Source: an uncultured Bacteroidota bacterium
GTDB lineage: Bacteria; Bacteroidota; Bacteroidia; AKYH767-A; OLB10
DNA: 43,940 bases
Direction of reading: 5' to 3'
Assembly (NCBI GenBank): GCA_903881665.1
Contig: CAIRUC010000087.1
Span: forward strand, 1-43,940
The notes beneath the pieces are model-generated. The model worked only from the letters and a program-made list of their open reading frames with translations, was not told the DNA's origin and made no database searches. The position numbers and the translations under genes are program-made. Positions 17,491-24,841 of this stretch are shown here, one piece after another (the first letter of the stretch is position 1; each line of letters starts with the position of its first letter).

Positions 17491-18306
17491 TTACAAATTA
17501 ATATTCGCTCCTACGGAGAAGATATATTCGAATGCCCAGAAGTGATGGTTTGCTCTTCCTGCATACGGAAGTAAGGCGCTGGTATAATTTACAAACGACC
17601 ATTTAGCTTCGTTCTCAACGAAAAAATATTTAAAGAAGTCGTATCTTAAGCCTACATCAACCCCGGCAATATATCCCGCCACATGGAATTGATCATCGCG
17701 TCGGTTGCCGTTTATTGTCGCATCAGTTCTCGGAAAAACAAACCCTCCTCCTATTCTTCCAATAGCACTTAACCAATGGTTATGCTTTTTGTCGTGCAGT
17801 AATGTTTGTCGCTTCATCGCCATGAACATGGCAAAGTTAGCTCCGTTGGTATGCTCAAATGCTAAAAATGGTTTTCCCACTATTGTATCGTTGTCGAGGT
17901 ATTCTCCGAAGTAATTCCCTTTAATATGCACCGATTGTCCGTCAACCACCACATATTTCGCGTGATCGTAGTTGAATTCAAATCCCCAGTCGCGGTTCTT
18001 CCCTGTCAAATATCCAATACGAAAAGCATATTGTGGTATTGCTAGGTCGGAGTGCAAAATCTGGTCAAATCCGGGACGGTCCTTCGCTTTCGCATCTTCT
18101 ATCACAAAATCATAAAGTCCGTTGCGCTTATCTTTAAAATGAATATCGCTTTTCGTATACCAATCGAGGTTGTATCCCCAAGAAATTGAGAGTATTCCGT
18201 GTTTCGACTTAGCACTATAAGGACAATTACAGGTCTCTGTTTCTTGAGCTTTCAACAAACCCGATACCATTATGAAGGCAATAAACGGAAGAAGGACTTT
18301 TTTCAT
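17491..18306 (-). CDS. Exported envelope protein, probable outer-membrane beta-barrel
   Basis: From the ATG at 18306 the protein has 271 residues. It has a signal peptide (VLLPFIAFIMVSGLLKA, cleavage after about 21) followed by CNCPYSAKS. The rest alternates aromatic and polar residues (for example WGYNLDWYTKSD, GFEFNYDHAKYVV, VDVGLRYDFFKYFFVENEAKW) and ends in a strand finishing with FSVGANINL. This is consistent with an outer-membrane beta-barrel. No family is recognised. The frame is open to a TTG at 18315, but that lies within and next to the promoter -7 element, so the ATG is the better start. Its 5' end is 103 bp from the divergent PolX gene. Confidence 0.75.
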   Translation of the reverse strand: MKKVLLPFIAFIMVSGLLKAQETETCNCPYSAKSKHGILSISWGYNLDWYTKSDIHFKDKRNGLYDFVIEDAKAKDRPGFDQILHSDLAIPQYAFRIGYLTGKNRDWGFEFNYDHAKYVVVDGQSVHIKGNYFGEYLDNDTIVGKPFLAFEHTNGANFAMFMAMKRQTLLHDKKHNHWLSAIGRIGGGFVFPRTDATINGNRRDDQFHVAGYIAGVDVGLRYDFFKYFFVENEAKWSFVNYTSALLPYAGRANHHFWAFEYIFSVGANINL

Positions 18307-18312
18307 AGGTTG

Positions 18313-18320
18313 CAAAATTA
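18313..18320 (-). promoter_or_regulatory. Promoter -7 element, leaderless arrangement
   Basis: TAATTTTG on the minus strand (18320-18313) matches TAnnTTTG; only 6 bases separate it from the ATG at 18306. No -33 TTG is visible. Confidence 0.5.
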
Positions 18321-18409
18321 CCGTATTCAGCGTTCCATCTTTGTAAAAATCTTTGATTTTTATGATGATTTTTATCGGGAAGATGAAAGCGGAATGATAT
18401 TTTTACCGC

Positions 18410-20101
18410 ATGGAGAATTACGAAATAGCCGACCTTCTGAAAGAAACTGCCAAGCTCATGGAACTTCATGAGGAGAACAGCTTTAAAATCAAATCGTACC
18501 AAAATGCTTCTTTTAAACTCGACCGACTCTCCGAAAAATTGGAAAGCAAATCGGTTGCCGAACTCGAAAAAGTTGACGGCATCGGCAAAAGCCTCAGCGT
18601 AAAAATTTTCGAACTACTATCGACAGGCACCTTCCCCGACCTAAAAAAACTAATCGACCAAACGCCTCCCGGAGTAATCGAAATGATGCATATCAAAGGT
18701 ATCGGACCTAAGAAAGTAGCCATCATCTGGAAAGAAATGGGCATCGAATCGCCCGGTGAATTGCTTTACGCTTGCAATGAAAACAGGTTGGTGGAAGTGA
18801 AAGGCTTCGGACAAAAAACACAAGAGACCATTCGTCAGGCAATCCTTTTTATGATGGCGAGCAAAGGATATCATCATTATGCTACCGCTGAAGCTTTAGT
18901 GTGGAATGTCCTTGCTAAAGCTAAAGACAAGAAAGAAATTGCGTGGGACTTCATCGGCGACATGCGAAGAAAATGCGAAGTAATTGAACATATCGATTTC
19001 ATTCTCACTAACGACTACCGAGAAGAATTCTTGAAAATACTTTTATCATCAAAAGAAATCGACGGTAACAGCATCGTTGCAAACGAAACGAATATCAATT
19101 TGCAATCCGCCTCCGGAATCAAATTCAATATCGACATTGTTAATGCTGCTGAATTTATTTTCGAGCGATGGAAAAAAACCGGCAATGCAAAACATATCAA
19201 CGATTGCCTAGCATACAAGCAAGTGAATGAATCGGAATTGAAAGATGCCGTGAATGAAAACGAAATCTATCAACGCCTCGAATTATCTTATGCAGCACCC
19301 GAAATGAGAGAAGGAATTTTCGAAATTGAATTAATGAAAAATAATTCAGTTCCCGTTTTGGTAACTTATGAAAACCTGAAAGGCATCCTGCATAACCACA
19401 GTACTTACAGCGACGGAATTCACTCATTGAAAGAGATGGCAGAAGCATGCAAGAAATTAAACATGCAATATTTAGGCATGTGCGATCACTCGAAAAGTGC
19501 GGGCTATGCCAACGGATTATCCATCGAAAGAGTTTTGCAACAACATGCAGAAATTGATGAGCTCAACAAAGCGATGGCTCCGTTTAAAATTTTCAAAGGA
19601 ATAGAAAGCGATATACTCAGCGATGGTAGTCTCGATTATCCTGAAGAGATATTAAAGTCATTCGATTTCATTGTTGCCTCTGTCCACTCCGGATTACAAA
19701 TGGACGAAGAAAAAGCAACACAGCGACTCATAAAAGCAATTGAGAATCCTTATACCACCATACTGGGACATCCCACAGGAAGATTATTGCTTGCACGAAA
19801 AGGTTATCCCATCAATCACAAAGCAGTAATCGACGCCTGCGCGGCCAACAAGGTAGTGATAGAACTTAACGCTCATCCCTACCGCCTCGATATTGATTGG
19901 AGATGGATACAATATGCGCTTTCGAAGAATGTGATGATATCAATTAATCCCGATGCGCATGCTACCGACGGATACCTCGACATGTACTACGGAGTATGTG
20001 CAGCACGCAAAGGCGGACTCACAGCAGAAATGACATTTAACACAAAAGATTTAGAGGGAGTGAGTAATTGGTTTCAACAGAAAAAAGAAGATGAAATCTA
20101 A
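18410..20101 (+). CDS. polX: PolX-type protein: helix-hairpin-helix, degenerate polymerase and PHP domains
   Basis: The 563-residue protein has the layout of bacterial family X DNA polymerase/3'-5' exonuclease: helix-hairpin-helix motifs KVDGIGKSL (54-62), HIKGIGPKKV (94-103) and EVKGFGQKT (129-137), a polymerase palm region (about 160-290) and a C-terminal PHP phosphoesterase domain (about 325-560). The PHP metal site looks complete: HNH (328-330), Asp359-His360, Glu399, His426, His454, His489, Asp515 and His517. The polymerase site does not. Where active enzymes have G-S-x-R-R and D-x-D, this protein reads GDMRR (183-187) and EHIDF (193-197), so the first metal-binding Asp is His194. TGNAKHIN (257-264) replaces the TGSxxHN motif. 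I infer a nuclease or DNA-binding role rather than synthesis. Confidence 0.88.
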   Translation: MENYEIADLLKETAKLMELHEENSFKIKSYQNASFKLDRLSEKLESKSVAELEKVDGIGKSLSVKIFELLSTGTFPDLKKLIDQTPPGVIEMMHIKGIGPKKVAIIWKEMGIESPGELLYACNENRLVEVKGFGQKTQETIRQAILFMMASKGYHHYATAEALVWNVLAKAKDKKEIAWDFIGDMRRKCEVIEHIDFILTNDYREEFLKILLSSKEIDGNSIVANETNINLQSASGIKFNIDIVNAAEFIFERWKKTGNAKHINDCLAYKQVNESELKDAVNENEIYQRLELSYAAPEMREGIFEIELMKNNSVPVLVTYENLKGILHNHSTYSDGIHSLKEMAEACKKLNMQYLGMCDHSKSAGYANGLSIERVLQQHAEIDELNKAMAPFKIFKGIESDILSDGSLDYPEEILKSFDFIVASVHSGLQMDEEKATQRLIKAIENPYTTILGHPTGRLLLARKGYPINHKAVIDACAANKVVIELNAHPYRLDIDWRWIQYALSKNVMISINPDAHATDGYLDMYYGVCAARKGGLTAEMTFNTKDLEGVSNWFQQKKEDEI

Positions 20102-20187
20102 ATTCAAATACCAATAGATTTGGAAATAACAAATGGAAGTTCCTATCTTTCCGAAACCTATTGATGATATTTCTTTAAAAACGGACT

Positions 20188-20202
20188 AAACTAACCACCT
20201 AT
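20188..20202 (+). promoter_or_regulatory. 15-base leader motif shared with dnaA
   Basis: AAACTAACCACCTAT at 20188-20202 runs into the ATG of the GH3 gene. The identical 15 bases occur at 39500-39514 in the leader of dnaA. Possible leader or translation-related motif; role unknown. Confidence 0.35.
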
Positions 20203-21721
20203 GCCTATCATCAGTTCTGTTTTATCTTGGTTCATGATGCAACGCAATCACCAAATTGAATTGTTCATGAAATACCCACATGAGGTACAAGAAGAACTAT
20301 TGAAAAAACTGGTGATGACAGCGCGTTATACTGAATTTGGAAGGAAGTACGATTTTTCGAGTATTGCAAATAGTGAACAATTCAAAGAGCGCGTTCCACT
20401 TCAAGACTACGATAGTTTAAAGCCGTATATCTACCGACTAAAAGCCGGTGAACAGCAATTATTATGGCCATCAGAAATCAGGTGGTTTGCAAAATCATCG
20501 GGTACTACCTCCGACAAATCGAAGTTTATTCCGGTGAGTACCGAATCGCTCGAAGAATGTCACTATAAAGGCGGGAAAGATTTATTGTGTATTTACTTTC
20601 ATAATAATCCCGAGACACAATTATTTGACGGCAAGCTACTCTCACTCGGTGGCAGTCACCAAATTAATGCTTCACACAACGACAGCTTTTACGGTGATTT
20701 GAGCGCTATCCTCATTCAAAATTTACCATTCTGGATTCAACTTTTCAGAACACCCGATCGATCTATTGCATTGATGGATGAATGGGAAGAAAAGATTGAA
20801 ATGATGGCAAGAGCAACGATGAACGAGAATGTGACGAACATTAATGGAGTGCCTTCGTGGACATTAGTACTACTTAAAAAAGTATTAGAATTAAGCGGCA
20901 AAAAAGACCTTACGGAAGTATGGCCAAACCTCGAACTATTTGTACACGGAGCGGTAAACTTCGGCCCTTATAAAGAACAATTTAAAAAGTTGATTCCGAA
21001 GAACGACATGTACTACCTCGAGACCTACAATGCCTCGGAAGGATTTTTCGGAATTCAAGATCAACGAAACTCAGACGAAATGTTATTGATGCTCGACTAC
21101 GGCATCTACTACGAATTTATTCCGATGAGTGAATGGGGCAATGAAAATCCAAAAACACTATCCTTAGATCAAGTACAACTCGATGAAAACTACGCCATCG
21201 TTATCACCACCAATGCGGGATTATGGCGATATAAAATCGGCGATACTATAACATTTACATCAATCAATCCTTTTCGGATACGCATCACCGGTAGAACGGC
21301 GCATTTCATCAATGCCTTTGGCGAAGAATTGATTATCGACAATGCAGAAAAAGCACTAGCCGATGCTTGTCGCGATACAGGAACATGCATAAGAGATTAT
21401 ACAGCTTGTCCCGTTTACTTCAGCGACGAAGGCTCAGGAGCGCATGAATGGCTGATAGAATTTGAGCAAGAGCCCGAAAACTTTGAAGCATTCTGCGAAG
21501 CCCTCGACAGCGGACTAAAACGCTACAACAGCGACTACGAAGCCAAGCGCTATCACGATAAAGTATTAGGCAAGCCGATCATACGAAAAATGCCATCAGA
21601 TACGTTCTATAATTGGTTAAAATCGAAAGAAAAGTTAGGCGGACAACACAAAGTTCCTCGTCTGTCAAATCATCGTAAATTTGTAGAAGAAATACTCCTT
21701 CAATGCTCCGTTACTGCCTGA
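20201..21721 (+). CDS. GH3-family acyl-acid-amido synthetase homologue
   Basis: The 506-residue cytoplasmic protein belongs to the GH3 family of adenylate-forming enzymes, named after plant auxin-responsive genes. Three ATP/AMP-binding motifs are clear: SSGTTSDKSKFIP (99-111), YNASEGFFGIQ (276-286) and LWRYKIGDTI (341-350). Plant GH3 enzymes activate a carboxylic acid with ATP and join it to an amino acid. Bacterial homologues are frequent in Bacteroidota, but their substrates are unknown. The 3' end overlaps the start of the next gene by 19 bp, so the two are likely translationally coupled. The family assignment is firm; the reaction partner is not. Confidence 0.9.
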   Translation: MPIISSVLSWFMMQRNHQIELFMKYPHEVQEELLKKLVMTARYTEFGRKYDFSSIANSEQFKERVPLQDYDSLKPYIYRLKAGEQQLLWPSEIRWFAKSSGTTSDKSKFIPVSTESLEECHYKGGKDLLCIYFHNNPETQLFDGKLLSLGGSHQINASHNDSFYGDLSAILIQNLPFWIQLFRTPDRSIALMDEWEEKIEMMARATMNENVTNINGVPSWTLVLLKKVLELSGKKDLTEVWPNLELFVHGAVNFGPYKEQFKKLIPKNDMYYLETYNASEGFFGIQDQRNSDEMLLMLDYGIYYEFIPMSEWGNENPKTLSLDQVQLDENYAIVITTNAGLWRYKIGDTITFTSINPFRIRITGRTAHFINAFGEELIIDNAEKALADACRDTGTCIRDYTACPVYFSDEGSGAHEWLIEFEQEPENFEAFCEALDSGLKRYNSDYEAKRYHDKVLGKPIIRKMPSDTFYNWLKSKEKLGGQHKVPRLSNHRKFVEEILLQCSVTA

Positions 21722-22506
21722 ACCCCCTTTTTGCCCTGTTAATAAGTTTGTTTTTATCGACAGCCGTTTTGGCTCAAAGCGACACGATTAAAGGCATCAG
21801 CAACTTTACCCTCGATCGCTTAGGAAATTGTTATGCCGTAAAAAACGGAAGCGAAATCATAAAATTAGATGCTAACGGGACTATTTTAAACAGTAATAGC
21901 AGACGTGATTTAGGAACTCCAGACATCATTGATGCAACAAATCCACTCAGAATATTAGTTTTTTATAAAGATTTTGGTTTTATCAGCATACTCGACAACC
22001 AACTATCGAAGCAAAACGACATCAACCTTCGTCTCATGAATATAGCATCGCCTACACTTGTAGCAGGTGCTAATGACGGAGGAATATGGGTCTTCGATTC
22101 AGAAACGGTGCAGCTGTTTAAAATAGATATCAACCTGAATCAAAGCAAAATAAACGTAGATATCAGGCAATTACTAAATCAAACCATCAAGCCAATGCGC
22201 ATGGAGGTGTCAACTAATTTTCTTTGTTTGGCCGATGAACACAGCAGTTATATTTTCGACCAATTCGGTACCTACAGCGGAATGCTCAAAGGAATCGGGG
22301 CGGCCCCGCTCTACCAACTCAACGACAACCTTCTTACCACCGGGAATAAAAATGGCATCAGTAAAAGAGACCTTAAACTATTTTTATCAGAACAAATGCT
22401 TAGCGGAAGTATAAGTAGCGATATTTGTAAAACGATGATAGTAGAAGAAAAAACCTGGCAACTAAACATCCGCCAAGAACTTACCCGAAGCGAAAAAAAA
22501 CCATAA
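21703..22506 (+). CDS. Exported protein with propeller-like repeats, unknown function
   Basis: The 267-residue protein has a signal peptide (PLFALLISLFLSTAVLAQ, about 8-25). The mature part has short beta-strand repeats with G-N-C-Y, GGIWVFDSE and SSYIFDQFG segments, suggestive of a small beta-propeller, but no family is recognised. The ATG at 21703 lies inside the end of the GH3 gene (19-bp overlap, different frame). The signal peptide begins right there, so the overlap looks real. It is followed after about 100 bp by the deoxynucleoside kinase gene on the same strand. Cotranscription with the GH3 gene is probable. Confidence 0.75.
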   Translation: MLRYCLNPLFALLISLFLSTAVLAQSDTIKGISNFTLDRLGNCYAVKNGSEIIKLDANGTILNSNSRRDLGTPDIIDATNPLRILVFYKDFGFISILDNQLSKQNDINLRLMNIASPTLVAGANDGGIWVFDSETVQLFKIDINLNQSKINVDIRQLLNQTIKPMRMEVSTNFLCLADEHSSYIFDQFGTYSGMLKGIGAAPLYQLNDNLLTTGNKNGISKRDLKLFLSEQMLSGSISSDICKTMIVEEKTWQLNIRQELTRSEKKP

Positions 22507-22603
22507 CTTTTCAACACTTTTTGGTCAGGTATTAATTAGGGGCTATTTTTGAGATTATAAAGGAATTTTCTTCAAATTAGATTTCCATTAAAATCAGAAA
22601 ACA

Positions 22604-23242
22604 GTGGCCACTCAACCAAAAACAAATATGCACATTGCTGTAGCCGGGAACATTGGCTCAGGAAAAACGACGCTTACGAGCTTATTAGCGAAAAACATGA
22701 AATGGGAAGCTCACTTTGAAGATGTGGATGACAATCCTTATCTCAACGACTTCTACGAAGATATGCAACGCTGGTCGTTCAATTTGCAGATTTACTTTTT
22801 GAACAGCCGATTCAATCAAGTAGTTCAGATACGCAAGAGCAACAAAACGGTTATTCAAGATCGTACGATTTATGAAGATGCATTTATTTTTGCACCAAAC
22901 CTTCATGCGATGGGATTAATGACCACTCGCGACTTCAACAACTACATGGAATTATTTAATTTGATGTCGACTTTTATTGCACCTCCTGACTTAATGATTT
23001 ACCTTAGAGGAAGTGTACCGGCTTTAGTAAATCAAATTCAGAAGCGTGGTCGTCCCTACGAAAACTCCATCCGTCTCGATTACCTCAAGCGCCTCAACGA
23101 ACGTTACGAAGCTTGGATTTCACAATACGAACTAGGTAAACTTTTAATCATCGACATCGACGATATCAACTTCGCGGAAAACCCGGAGCATTTGGGGATG
23201 GTGATTAATAAAATTAATGCAGAATTGAATGGTTTATTCTAA
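22604..23242 (+). CDS. Deoxynucleoside kinase
   Basis: The protein (212 residues from GTG 22604; 204 from ATG 22628, where MHIAVAGNIGSGKT begins) is a cytoplasmic kinase of the dNK/dGK-dCK family. It salvages deoxynucleosides by 5'-phosphorylation. It shows the P-loop GNIGSGKT (15-22), the substrate-binding region EDVDDNPYL (39-47), QDRTIYED (about 86-93) with the D-R-T form of the E-R-S motif, and an Arg-rich lid near RGRPYEN. The ATG may be the true start because homologues often begin there. The 3' end is unusual: the last seven codons and the stop are part of a perfect palindrome (23218-23265) in which the stop codon forms the loop. The protein end (NGLF) looks normal for the family, so the palindrome seems to have copied the gene end rather than altered it. 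Confidence 0.93.
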   Translation: MATQPKTNMHIAVAGNIGSGKTTLTSLLAKNMKWEAHFEDVDDNPYLNDFYEDMQRWSFNLQIYFLNSRFNQVVQIRKSNKTVIQDRTIYEDAFIFAPNLHAMGLMTTRDFNNYMELFNLMSTFIAPPDLMIYLRGSVPALVNQIQKRGRPYENSIRLDYLKRLNERYEAWISQYELGKLLIIDIDDINFAENPEHLGMVINKINAELNGLF

Positions 23243-23265
23243 CGAATAAACCATTCAATTCTGCA
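23218..23265. repeat. Perfect 22-bp palindrome with stop codon as loop
   Basis: Positions 23218-23239 (the last codons of the deoxynucleoside kinase) are inverted exactly at 23244-23265. The four-base loop TAAC (23240-23243) is the stop codon plus C. There is no T tract after the right arm, so it is not a standard intrinsic terminator, although it may stop or stabilise transcripts. It marks the left boundary of the repeat-bearing segment. Confidence 0.92.
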
Positions 23266-23569
23266 GTTTACGGTTTATTGGGCTAAAGCCGTTTACGGTT
23301 TAGGCTAACGCCGTTTACGATTTAGGCTAACGCCGTTTACGGTTTAGGCTGGCGCCGTTAAGGGTTTAGGCTAACGCCGTTTAGGGTTTAGGGTTAGATT
23401 TAGGGATGTTTAATAGCTGATTTTTGAAATAATTTTTCGAGAGCTATTAGTTCAAATTAATCGTGCTACATAAATTCTATTCAATGCACTTTTTTTTATG
23501 GAAAATGGGATCTACACTCCTAAATAAAATCACGTACGATAAAATTCAAGAAGTTAATACTAGTTGCTT
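23243..23569. other. Geneless stretch left of the four-helix-bundle gene
   Basis: It holds the right arm of the palindrome, the 22-bp tandem array and about 165 bp of AT-rich sequence (23407-23569) in which I see no gene or clear signal. Confidence 0.6.
23281..23390 (+). repeat. Five-copy tandem repeat, 22-bp period
   Basis: Five units of exactly 22 bp start at 23281, 23303, 23325, 23347 and 23369. The unit is GGCTAACGCC followed by GTTTACGGTTTA, with one to four differences per copy. Each unit contains the dyad GGC-N4-GCC (loop TAAA, TAAC or TGGC). Partial units flank it at 23266-23280 and 23391-23406. There are no spacers, so this is not a CRISPR array. Confidence 0.93.
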
Positions 23570-23974
23570 TTAGTCTTGAGGTTCTTTAAATCTCATTACT
23601 TTTATCTCTGACTTTTTGAGGTAGTTTTGCAATCCAAATATCAAACGATTGATACTTTTTATTTCATTTTGCATTTCAGTTAATTCTTCAACAGTAATAT
23701 AATTAAAATCTTGCGCGCGAAACAATTGTGATTTTAGCTCACCACAAGAACCTTTAGCATATCCGAGAAACAAAATAAATTCTTTATTGCCCTCACGATA
23801 GAAACCTTCAGCAATATTATCCATTATTGACCCGGAAGATCTTCTCATTTGATCATACAAAAATCGATCACGTCTGAATTCTATTCTATCATTCGCAATC
23901 AACACTAACCTTTTGCAAATTTTTCTGGCTTTTTGCCAACTTTCCAACTCAGTAAAACATTTTATTGTAGCCAT
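23570..23974 (-). CDS. Four-helix-bundle protein (23S rRNA intervening-sequence protein family)
   Basis: The 134-residue protein is a clear member of the four-helix-bundle family first found in intervening sequences of 23S rRNA genes and related to the Avd accessory protein of diversity-generating retroelements. The signature QMRRSSGSIMDNIAEG (42-57) is present, followed by NKEFILFLGYAKGSCGEL (63-80) and a last helix from 95. The N-terminal FTELESWQKA (7-16) is also typical. No 23S rRNA, reverse transcriptase or variable repeat is nearby, so it is a free-standing copy. It has its own promoter. Inverted copies of one repeat family flank it (23281-23390 and 24064-24118), and beyond those lie the two long palindromes. 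Function of stand-alone copies is unknown; here the context suggests cargo or a structural protein of a small mobile element (inference). Confidence 0.9.
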   Translation of the reverse strand: MATIKCFTELESWQKARKICKRLVLIANDRIEFRRDRFLYDQMRRSSGSIMDNIAEGFYREGNKEFILFLGYAKGSCGELKSQLFRAQDFNYITVEELTEMQNEIKSINRLIFGLQNYLKKSEIKVMRFKEPQD

Positions 23975-23979
23975 GAAAA

Positions 23980-23987
23980 CAAAACTA
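23980..23987 (-). promoter_or_regulatory. Promoter -7 element of four-helix-bundle gene
   Basis: TAGTTTTG on the minus strand (23987-23980) is only 5 bases from the ATG at 23974, again a leaderless arrangement. A TTG about 24 bases further upstream may be the -33. Confidence 0.5.
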
Positions 23988-24063
23988 TTTTGTTCTGGCT
24001 AAAAATTTAATCAATAAACGTTTAATGTCGCTTAACTTTAAAATTAAAGCAATTTGCCAAGTG

Positions 24064-24164
24064 CTAACCCTATAACGGCGTTAGCCATATACGCTTCGCG
24101 TAAACCTTAAACTGCCCGAAGGGTCCCATTTCTGGGATAAACAACTGATGGTTTTTCGTCAGTT
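24064..24164 (-). repeat. Inverted copy of repeat family plus small hairpins
   Basis: Read on the minus strand, 24086-24064 gives GGCTAACGCCGTTATAGGG and 24112-24101 gives GTTTAAGGTTTA, the same blocks as the array at 23281-23390 but in opposite orientation. Three small hairpins follow: TACGC-TTC-GCGTA (24090-24102), TCCCA-TTTC-TGGGA (24124-24137) and AACTGA/TCAGTT (24143-24164). Confidence 0.8.
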
Positions 24165-24168
24165 AACC

Positions 24169-24210
24169 CAAAGGGATAAATTCAAATGCTAATTTGAATT
24201 TATCCCTTTG
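24169..24210. repeat. Perfect 19-bp palindrome with stop codon as loop
   Basis: Positions 24169-24187 are inverted exactly at 24192-24210. Read on the minus strand, the right arm is the last codons of the ompH-like gene and the four-base loop is TAGC, its stop codon plus C. It mirrors the palindrome at 23218-23265 on the other side of the four-helix-bundle gene. Confidence 0.92.
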
Positions 24211-24749
24211 ATCACCACCTTCGTAATATCCAACGAATCGTTCACCAACAAAATGCCGGCGCCGCGGGTGTAGCCCATGATAAAATCGTAGTGCTTGTCT
24301 TTGTTGAATTTTTTGAGGTAAGTTACAAGGTCGTTATGAAGACTATCGGTCATCGCTTTTTCTTCGTTGCCAAGTTTTTCCATTACCGCATCACGGTCGG
24401 CAACGTAGGATTGTTGCTTACGGGTAAGTAATTCTTCATTCTGAGCGCGCTCTTGCGGCGACATATTCGCTCCGTTTTCTTGATAAGCTTGGATTTCTCG
24501 CTGCAAACTTTCTCCTCGTGTAGTAAAAAGTTTATCGAGGCTATCACGCTTCTTTTCCATTTTACCTGTAATCTGCTTGAATAATGAATAATTATCCATC
24601 AGCGAATCTGAATTCACAAAAACAATTTTAGATGCTGCTGCTGGACCAGATAGTTTTTCCACATCGGTATCACCAGAATAAACTTTTACGTATAAAAATG
24701 CTACCGCTAAGAGCAGTACAATGTTAAGGATCAGGGATGAATTCTTCAC
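24189..24749 (-). CDS. OmpH/Skp-family periplasmic chaperone-like protein
   Basis: The 186-residue protein starts with GTG at 24749. It has an N-terminal hydrophobic segment (7-22, ILNIVLLLAVAFLYVKV) that acts as signal or anchor, then a beta strand KIVFVNSDSLMDNYSLFK (41-58) and a long charged coiled coil (about 58-150). This is typical of Skp/OmpH proteins, which hold unfolded outer-membrane proteins in the periplasm. It ends with a strand, DFIMGYTRGAGILLVND (154-170), and KGINSN. The last codons lie in a perfect palindrome with the stop codon in its loop. Family membership is clear; which of the several OmpH paralogues of Bacteroidota it is cannot be told. Confidence 0.88.
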   Translation of the reverse strand: MKNSSLILNIVLLLAVAFLYVKVYSGDTDVEKLSGPAAASKIVFVNSDSLMDNYSLFKQITGKMEKKRDSLDKLFTTRGESLQREIQAYQENGANMSPQERAQNEELLTRKQQSYVADRDAVMEKLGNEEKAMTDSLHNDLVTYLKKFNKDKHYDFIMGYTRGAGILLVNDSLDITKVVIKGINSN

Positions 24750-24769
24750 TTTGAACGTGTTTTAGTGCA

Positions 24770-24777
24770 CAAATATA
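24770..24777 (-). promoter_or_regulatory. Promoter -7 element of ompH-like gene
   Basis: TATATTTG on the minus strand (24777-24770), 20 bases before the GTG start. It is divergent to the prfC promoter. Confidence 0.5.
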
Positions 24778-24814
24778 GTGATTGCCGCCCACTCTTTTTC
24801 TCGAGCTTAAATCG

Positions 24815-24822
24815 TACCTTTG
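24815..24822 (+). promoter_or_regulatory. Promoter -7 element of prfC
   Basis: TACCTTTG matches TAnnTTTG, 19 bases before the ATG at 24842. It also shows that an upstream in-frame TTG (24782) lies outside the transcript. Confidence 0.6.
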
Positions 24823-24841
24823 CAGCCTTAATTTATGGTCG

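Noticed and set aside
23281..23390. Tandem array as a CRISPR
   Set aside because: Units are contiguous with no spacers, units differ from each other, and no cas gene is nearby.
23570..23974. Four-helix-bundle gene as part of a 23S rRNA intervening sequence or a diversity-generating retroelement
   Set aside because: No 23S rRNA sequence, reverse transcriptase or template/variable repeat pair is present in the surrounding sequence.
24782..24841. 20-codon N-terminal extension of release factor 3
   Set aside because: It contains the promoter -7 element TACCTTTG, and the ATG at 24842 gives the normal family length.
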